From the NCBI RefSeq assembly GCF_954871325.1, contig NC_088777.1, forward strand, positions 42,261,366-42,325,365: a DNA stretch of 64,000 nt, given 5' to 3'. Under the pieces are notes generated by a model. That model did no database searches, was not told the DNA's origin, and saw only the letters and a program-made list of their open reading frames with translations. The first letter of the stretch is position 1, and the number at the start of each line of letters is the position of its first letter. Shown one piece after another: positions 58,401-64,000 of the stretch. The position numbers and the translations under genes were made by a program. The stretch comes from Gordionus sp. m RMFG-2023. Its lineage: Eukaryota > Nematomorpha > Gordioida > Chordodea > Parachordodidae.

Positions 58401-60371
58401 CATAATTAATTATTAAGCGATCATCATATTTGGCTGACTAATATTAATGTAATTTTCGATTTTGTACGAATTGAATATTTACTATTTGTATTTGATTCGA
58501 ATTATTAAAATAATTTGTTTTTTTTATAAATTATGAAATAATTCATACGGAAATATATTGACAGAATTTTATTTTAAAATTTATCAATTAAATGGGCTGA
58601 TAGTTATTTAACTGGCTTAAATCAAAAGAAAAATATATCTGAGTCTGACTATATTGATGAATCAAGCATAGATAAAATCTTTATAATTCTTTGACAACTT
58701 GATCTTTACTCATTATCCATAATTATTCAAGATTTTGTTGCTGTGATAATTCATCACATAATAAATTTATTTAATTATAAGTACATTAGCTTCATGGGTA
58801 GACTTATCCAATAAAGTTATAAATTTATTGGTGTTAATAAATGATTTTTATTATAGTTACATATTTTCTACAGTATGTTATACATTTTATTTTGAAATGT
58901 TTTTACTCATATGTAAACAAACTATGTGATTGTTTTCGAATTCTTTTTATATTTTTGATAATATTTGGTACACGTTGTTTATATGTTTATATATATGTTT
59001 ATCTTTATATACATATGTTAGACTTCAATGAATTTTTTCGGTAATGTGTTATTTTTTCTACTTTACATTTTTTGAGCGTATTTTTTTTAAAATTAGATTT
59101 TACCGGAAATATATTCCATTGGAATACCTACCCTATGAATTTCATACAATTTTTCCATGAAATTTTAAACAAATATAATTTATATTAGATTTTCCATATA
59201 TTTTTTATATGAATTATAAATGACTTAAAGGTTAACAGCAAAATTATCTACAATTCATAAGATAGGTGTGAACATGATAGAATATATTTTAGGTAAAATC
59301 CAATTTTATAAATTTAAAAAAACGCGCTCAAAAAATGATTTAAAGTTGTAAAAATAATACATGAAAAAACATATCGACGCTAACATATATAAATAAAGAA
59401 TAAAAACATGCTATATATATAAAATATAAAGTTATTAAGAATATTTAAAGAGAAAAAAAAATATAATTCACCTTATAAAATTTGGCATGTCCATAAATTT
59501 GGATCTGCAAATGTTTTTATACTTTCGCCTATATTTGGAAATCCTTAATAATATATCTATCTAAGAAAATTTTAACTGTCAAATATATTAAATAATTCTT
59601 ATAACAAATATTTTTTATAGAAATATTAAAATACGAATTGAGATAATTTTATTAATATACGAATCCAAATGATGTATTTTTCATAAACTGATTCTATATT
59701 ATACCTCACCCAGATTTCTATGGCTTTCTAATCCTAAAACCTCATAGAAGAGGTTGGTTTTTATGGTTTCCACTTTGAATTGAGTAAAAAAAATACAGGT
59801 ATAATGTAGATGGCTCTCTAGCTACTCGTCTACCCAATAAATATTAATTTTATCGTTAAATATCGGAGTTTAAAGGGGGTTTGTTTCCGAATATTTTTTC
59901 AAAAGTGGTTCAGCTTCGTATAAAATTTTTTAAAAGTGTGGGGGCAGGTTAAAACACCATTGTTGCAGCCCTTTGATTTAAATCTCCGTTTAACAAACAA
60001 AGCAATGAAATAATTAAGGCAACCGAGTATAGATTTCTAATAGATTTGATCTTATTCAATTTTTAAAAAATGTTATAAATAAATTATCAAAAAAAATATT
60101 TATATTATCACTTTAGCCAATTTGTTTTCAAATAATCATCGATCTTCCAATAACATTCCTCCGTCATTAAAATCAACTCACGATAAAGTATGACAAAAGA
60201 TTTTTTTTTAAAAAATAAATAAGATTTCATTTTAACTTTATATAAATTTAATTATTTTAAAATGAAATGTTATGTAATTAATAGGGTTTTGAGGATGATC
60301 CATTCGCTCCAATATTTCAAGATAAATTCCATACGGAGCAGCCTACTTTCGCAAATTACAATGCTTTTTGA
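49479..60371 (+). CDS. EPS15: EPS15-like endocytic adaptor with two EH domains
   Basis: Exons proposed: 49479-49500, 49767-49840, 49880-49981, 50022-50097, 50174-50205, 50257-50396, 50440-50587, 50643-50740, 53972-54121, 55490-55574, 55861-56088, 57199-57289, 60117-60187 and 60285-60371; 1404 nt, about 467 residues. EPS15 scaffolds clathrin-coated pits: EH domains bind NPF peptides, DPF repeats bind AP-2. The first EH domain here (LEKIFEDISENGLLSG, AKIWDMSDLDKDGALD) aligns best with human EH2. The second (EKLFKSLDMDRDGFING, LAHIWNICDIEKTGMLD) aligns best with EH3. A coiled-coil region follows, then three DPF motifs (DPFLDSF, DDPFFSS, DDPFAP) and the C-terminus NYNAF. No EH1 and no ubiquitin-interacting motif are seen; human EPS15 has about 900 residues. 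Exon 1 and the acceptor of exon 2 (49767, or 49760 in the same frame) are the weakest calls. Confidence 0.85.
49510..49530. promoter_or_regulatory. CGCGAT-containing island near the divergent promoters
   Basis: GATCGCGATTTAGCCGCGAT contains two CGCGAT motifs. It stands out as the only GC-rich, CpG-containing run between the two genes. It lies just inside the proposed EPS15 intron 1. A shared regulatory site is inference only. Confidence 0.3.
51085..52226 (+). mobile_element. hAT-derived element, GTACCGATA family, copy 2
   Basis: The right end GGTACACCCCTA and about 230 bp inside it match the left end of copy 1 (46531 onward) in reverse complement. The left end is TAGGTACCGATAT. The plus strand encodes the same transposase tail as copy 1, with RRLISDELEILIFLKRNL. 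Compared with copy 1 it carries an extra block of about 370 bp (roughly 51338-51707) that contains a tRNA-like sequence. It lies in EPS15 intron 8. Confidence 0.85.
51455..51600 (-). mobile_element. tRNA-derived SINE-like sequence
   Basis: On the minus strand, from about 51591, TGGTCTAGTAGG fits an internal A box and GGTTCGAATCC (51546-51536) is a perfect B box. The spacing is that of a tRNA. The arms of the acceptor stem do not pair, so it is not a functional tRNA gene. A non-tRNA tail follows (..CTAACTTGGTGG..). It is nested in hAT copy 2. The exact ends are not resolved. Confidence 0.65.
52590..52700. repeat. End fragment of the GTACCGATA hAT family
   Basis: ATATCGGATCGGGCCG, ATCGGTCATCGGCCGATG and AAAATGGCATC match the left 110 bp of copy 2. 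There is no right end. Confidence 0.7.
53472..53694. mobile_element. MITE family A, full copy with 8-bp target duplication
   Basis: It begins TAGTGTTGTTAAACCACTCG and ends in the inverted GTTTAACAACACTA (223 bp). The flanking octamers CATCCAAC and CATACAAC differ at one base, as expected for an aged hAT target duplication. This places the whole family in hAT. It lies in EPS15 intron 8. Confidence 0.88.
54180..54650. repeat. Pyrimidine-rich island with inverted ends
   Basis: This stretch in EPS15 intron 9 has balanced base composition, unlike its surroundings. GACTCCTATCTCTAG (54226-54240) is nearly the reverse complement of CTAGAAATAGGAGTC (54602-54616). It is probably a foreign insertion; the class is unknown. 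Confidence 0.5.
55224..55439. repeat. MITE family A copy in EPS15 intron 10
   Basis: GTTTAAACGGCTCGCTTGAG at the left pairs with CTCAAATCGAACCGTTTAAA at the right. Family blocks GGCTAACTCAATATTTTA and TACATCTATTAGCGAAATC are inside. Confidence 0.8.
57668..59975. mobile_element. Probable hAT element, ~2.3 kb, no intact transposase
   Basis: The ends TAGAGGGCTGCAA and TTGCAGCCCTTTG are inverted, and both continue into GGTT/CCGCC-type blocks. No 8-bp duplication is obvious and I cannot trace a transposase; the reading frame at 58841-59044 is low-complexity. It contains the repeat shared with 37500-37690. It lies in the intron before EPS15 exon 13. Confidence 0.55.
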
Positions 60372-60789
60372 AGCCATAATTAATTCGTTAGTTTAAATTT
60401 TTGATTAGTATCATTATTTATATTTTATTAACTAACTACTTTTACTACCTTATATCTTAAAATCGAGTTTTGTATCTATCATTATATAATACAATACGGT
60501 GTATTATTATATTTACAAAATAATTGTCGCAGCTTATTAATATAATAAATAAATTATAATAATTAGTAAATATTTAAATATAAACTATTTTATTTTTTGA
60601 AAGGAAAGTAATAAATGTAAAGCAACATTTATAATAAGCACCCCCCCCCCCTTATTTAATTTAGGTTTAGTTAACAGACTGATGCCAGGCATTTATTGCT
60701 TAAAGAGTCTCTGAATAAAAATATACCTATATTTTTTTGTTTATGAGAGGGGCTAACCTCTTAGTCTTTCCCTCGCAATACATCCTGAA
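60372..60789. other. EPS15 3' flank
   Basis: AT-rich. AATAAA at about 60544 is a candidate polyadenylation signal, 170 bp after the stop codon. A run of C lies at about 60641. Confidence 0.4.
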
Positions 60790-61983
60790 CAGAGTTGTTA
60801 AAGAATCTAGATACAAGTATTTAGATATAAAAATGTGGTATCTGTATCTAGATAGATTTTTGATTAAAGTATCTGTATCTAGATATTATTTTAGAGATAT
60901 CTGTATCTGTTTTTAGATACTTTTTAAGATACATTTTGATATACTTCTAATTAACGCTTTTTTATATTATATATAATAAATAAAAATACTTGAATGTAAA
61001 ATTTATTTTATTTCATATGAGCATATAACTTAATATTAATATATATATTAAAAAATTATATATATATATGTAAAGTATTAAAACTTATATATAAAAAAGA
61101 ATATATAAATATTAATTAAATATTATGTCCGAGTTATCAATAACAAGCAAATTCTGATATTACAATCCATCTCAAGGAATTTGCCATTTTTAATTGCAAT
61201 GGAATTGGTATTTTATTTTATTTTATTCTATTATATTAATTATATTAATTTTTAAGATTAATATTGATGACTAAAATGACGACATTCTTCCATGGCCAAT
61301 TTATAGACCATATTTTAAAATAATAACTCACAATAAGGAAAACAAATCTGTTAGTAAAATGTTTGCCATGTCTACCAAAAAATATGCAAATTTTAGTTAG
61401 CATAACCTCAACTTGCAACATTGTAAAACATTTAAGGGTATAGATACTAAATAAATGTGTACAATTTAAATTTTAAATTTTAGAGAAAACATCAAACACT
61501 CTTAATCCAAATAAAAAAGGGGAAGGAAAAAAAATCTATTAAAGAAAATATTGGACTAGGCTCATCGTCCATAGATTTTTTTCCAAGGAACCTCAGACTT
61601 TAACCCAAACCACTTTAGATGATTTAATAACTGATTTTATTATAGATAGCAATCAGCCATTTTCAATTGTTGAAAATCCTTCATTTATAAAAATGATCAA
61701 AACATTAGCACAGACAGTGGTTGTTACTGAAATCTAATAATTATTTATACATTTAATCATATATTATATTATTTATTAATGATATATAATAATTATTTAT
61801 ATTAATCATATATTATATTAATAAAATCATTATTTTAGTTATATTTTGATAAATGTGATATCGAATCAATAAATTTTTTAGATCATTTCATGAATTTTCA
61901 CAATTCCTAATTTAGGCTAGATAAATTTTTAGTCTATGTATCTGTATCTAGATCCATTTAAAAAGTATCTTTTAACAACTCTG
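60790..61983 (+). mobile_element. hAT element with perfect 8-bp target duplication
   Basis: CAGAGTTGTTAAAGA and the inverted TTTTAACAACTCTG bound 1194 bp. ATCCTGAA flanks it on both sides (60782-60789 and 61984-61991), diagnostic of hAT. The subterminal DNA is a series of ATCTAGATACAGATAC repeats. Near 61600-61735 the plus strand encodes DDLITDFIIDSNQPFSIVEN and FIKMIKTL, an N-terminal block of Ac/ZBED-type hAT transposases. The rest of the transposase is missing, so it is non-autonomous. A fragment of the same family is at 24437-24540. Confidence 0.92.
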
Positions 61984-61991
61984 ATCCTGAA

Positions 61992-64000
61992 TAAACCACA
62001 ATCGCTACTCCAATCACTAAAATGAAATGAAATTTTAGTTTTTATTCTAACATGTTTTTACACCACATTTTTTAAAATTATTCTCAGGAATAACTAATCA
62101 GAGAGAAAGAAGGTTCGAAAGTTTTAATTATGAAAGGTTAGATACGTTTATCAAAAAAGTATTTTGCAAACAATTTGACGTGATACGTGAGAAACTAAAT
62201 TTCTTAATTTTGAAAAGGAGAAAAGGAGAAAATTTTGCTCAACATTAACAATGTCATGGGAAAAATATTTTTAGAGATATTATTGAAATCTGAACTACTA
62301 TTAATTTTTAATAAGTTATAGTAGTGTGACTAAGAGGGGGAGGGAGTAATTCGAGTCCCCTGAAAATTTTGAAAATAAAAATTGTAATTTTGAATTTTTT
62401 GAGTCCCCTGAGATTCTACAGTTAGTGATACCCTTGAGTTATAGAATTGTTTTAATATTGAATATTTTCAATGCAAAAAATTTATTTATACAAAATGTCA
62501 TAATTATTGAAGAATTAATAAAGCATTAGAGCTCATTTTAAATTTTGTGATGAGTTGGAAAGCTAAAACAAATTTTTGAAGTTTAATAACTGAGCACGTT
62601 TTGGTTCCTCTTATTTCTAAATAGTAGCCTGTTTAGTCCTCTATATAGTTCCTATTAACTGAGAAATAAATGGTAAATCGTATGCATGACTCTTTCTAAA
62701 CCAATGAAGCATTTAAATGGAAATGTAATATTTATTTTACCGAGAAATAGATAAATAAATTATACACACTTATAAACCAAAATAGGATGACCTAGGCAAT
62801 CTGATTGGCCCACGAACAGAATACGGTAAAAAAAAACTCACATACAAAAACTATTTTTTAAAGAAAATCCTTTTTTTAAAACCTTTATTACTCATGCAAC
62901 GATATATATTTAAAATACGCTCATTTTAATTGAATCTTCATTTCTCAGTCAATTGAGAGTATTTGGCAGGTAAAATACACTTGAAAAGATTGTTTAAGAA
63001 TAAATATGGATCGGGATGTCAAGCCGTTTAGTATTTCTTTCCGGGTCTTCGTTAAAATTTAAACGGTATAATTTATTTCAATAATTTTTTCAACAAATTT
63101 TTTATCAATTCATAACAGTTTTCGAAATTGGCATTAATTTCTTTTAAGAATTTATCATTAGTATATGTCGTAACGGGAGATATGGAATCCCCAGCTTTAG
63201 GTAATCTCAAATTTTAATAATTTACCGAGGACTTTTTTTAAATTGAAAAAAAAATCTGATTTGACCTAAAATGTATTTTCCGACATTCCATCAATTAAAT
63301 TTTTGACAATTTAGTGGTAAATTTTTGAAATAAAGTACTTTTAATTTATATTGATCATAGATTTTTCTTATAAATTTTTAAATAAATTCCTAAGGTTCAA
63401 GGTATGATTATCCAAAATTCATAAAGTAAGGTAAGTTGCTCTTACACATTCTGGGAATATATTTTGAGTACGATTTTTAAAATTTTAGAATTGCCTTTAG
63501 TAAATGATTCAAAGATTGAGTTAAATCACCACGGATTCTATTAGAGGTCTACAATGGTCATGTTTATAACCCACCTGCCATGGTTTTAACAAAAAATCAC
63601 TCAGCTAACCTATTTATTTAAAAAAAATATTTTGTTTATTTTAAATTTACTTGACCTCCCTAACCCTTTGTTTTAGAGGTATTAACCCGCCTAATGTTTA
63701 ACGATATTTTAAAAACGGTAGGGGTTAAAACCGCACTTAGCATTGTGAAGGAGGGATCTGTAAAGCCTGGCCTTCGATGAAAAATTTAACGGGTCGGAGA
63801 ATTTATGCATGGACCTGATTATTAAATTTAAATGTTCTTCTTTCATTTCCTCCAATTTTGAAAAAAATGTGGCATGTTATTTTCCTTGTTTATGAAATAA
63901 ATCGATAATAAAAAAAAAATTTCTTGGATTATCTAAAGAAAATGTTTTATTTTAAATTCTGTTTTTTTGTGCCTTAATTGAATATTTAATGTGTAATATG
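61992..64000. other. Gene-free right end of window
   Basis: No exon-like block seen on either strand. At 62335-62420 the motif GAGTCCCCTGA occurs twice, and 63540-63790 has GGTT/CCGCC-type blocks reminiscent of the element at 57668-59975. Neither could be bounded. Confidence 0.5.

Noticed and set aside
58841-59044. 67-codon plus-strand frame
   Set aside because: Low-complexity Ile/Phe/Tyr-rich frame inside a transposon-like element; no transposase or other motif.

Overview
The window is animal nuclear DNA, very AT-rich (roughly three quarters A+T by eye) and full of introns. The evidence for an animal is four conserved multi-exon genes: a minus-end kinesin of the KIFC1/Ncd type, sphingosine-1-phosphate lyase, a SIRT1 deacetylase that still carries the C-terminal ESA motif, and an EPS15-like endocytic adaptor. 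I cannot name the species. Introns are either minimal (about 39-55 nt) or several kilobases long and filled with transposon debris, which suggests an invertebrate with a naturally short minimal intron.

Layout. 1-11060: two minus-strand copies of a cysteine-rich, metallothionein-like gene, one leaving the window at base 1 and one complete with five small exons. Their upstream DNA is duplicated with them for about 3 kb. 11060-15920: gene-free, with hAT remnants. 15922-26884 (-): KIFC1, seven exons, 787 residues. 26885-30525: gap between divergent genes, mostly one hAT transposon. 30526-41716 (+): SGPL1, thirteen exons, 511 residues, with a young non-coding LTR element in one intron. 41717-43717: convergent gap. 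43718-49122 (-): SIRT1, twelve exons, 809 residues. 49123-49478: short divergent gap. 49479-60371 (+): EPS15-like gene, fourteen proposed exons, about 467 residues. 60372-64000: gene-free, with one hAT element that has a perfect 8-bp target duplication.

Exon boundaries were found by aligning translated blocks to remembered family sequences and requiring GT..AG ends and matching phases. The summed exon lengths of KIFC1, SGPL1, SIRT1 and the complete metallothionein gene are each an exact multiple of three with no internal stop. The genes are functionally unrelated (metal binding, spindle motor, sphingolipid breakdown, NAD-dependent deacetylation, clathrin endocytosis), so the window is a stretch of ordinary genes rather than an operon-like system.

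Transposons are nearly all of the hAT superfamily: at least three larger elements with transposase traces, a pair of inverted copies sharing GTACCGATA-type ends, and several MITE families. I found no CRISPR array, toxin-antitoxin or other prokaryote-like system. The points most worth a second look are the 29-cysteine protein, a roughly 140-residue insertion inside the SIRT1 zinc module, an enlarged loop L5 in the kinesin, the two-EH-domain EPS15, and the LTR element ending 12 bp from a splice acceptor.
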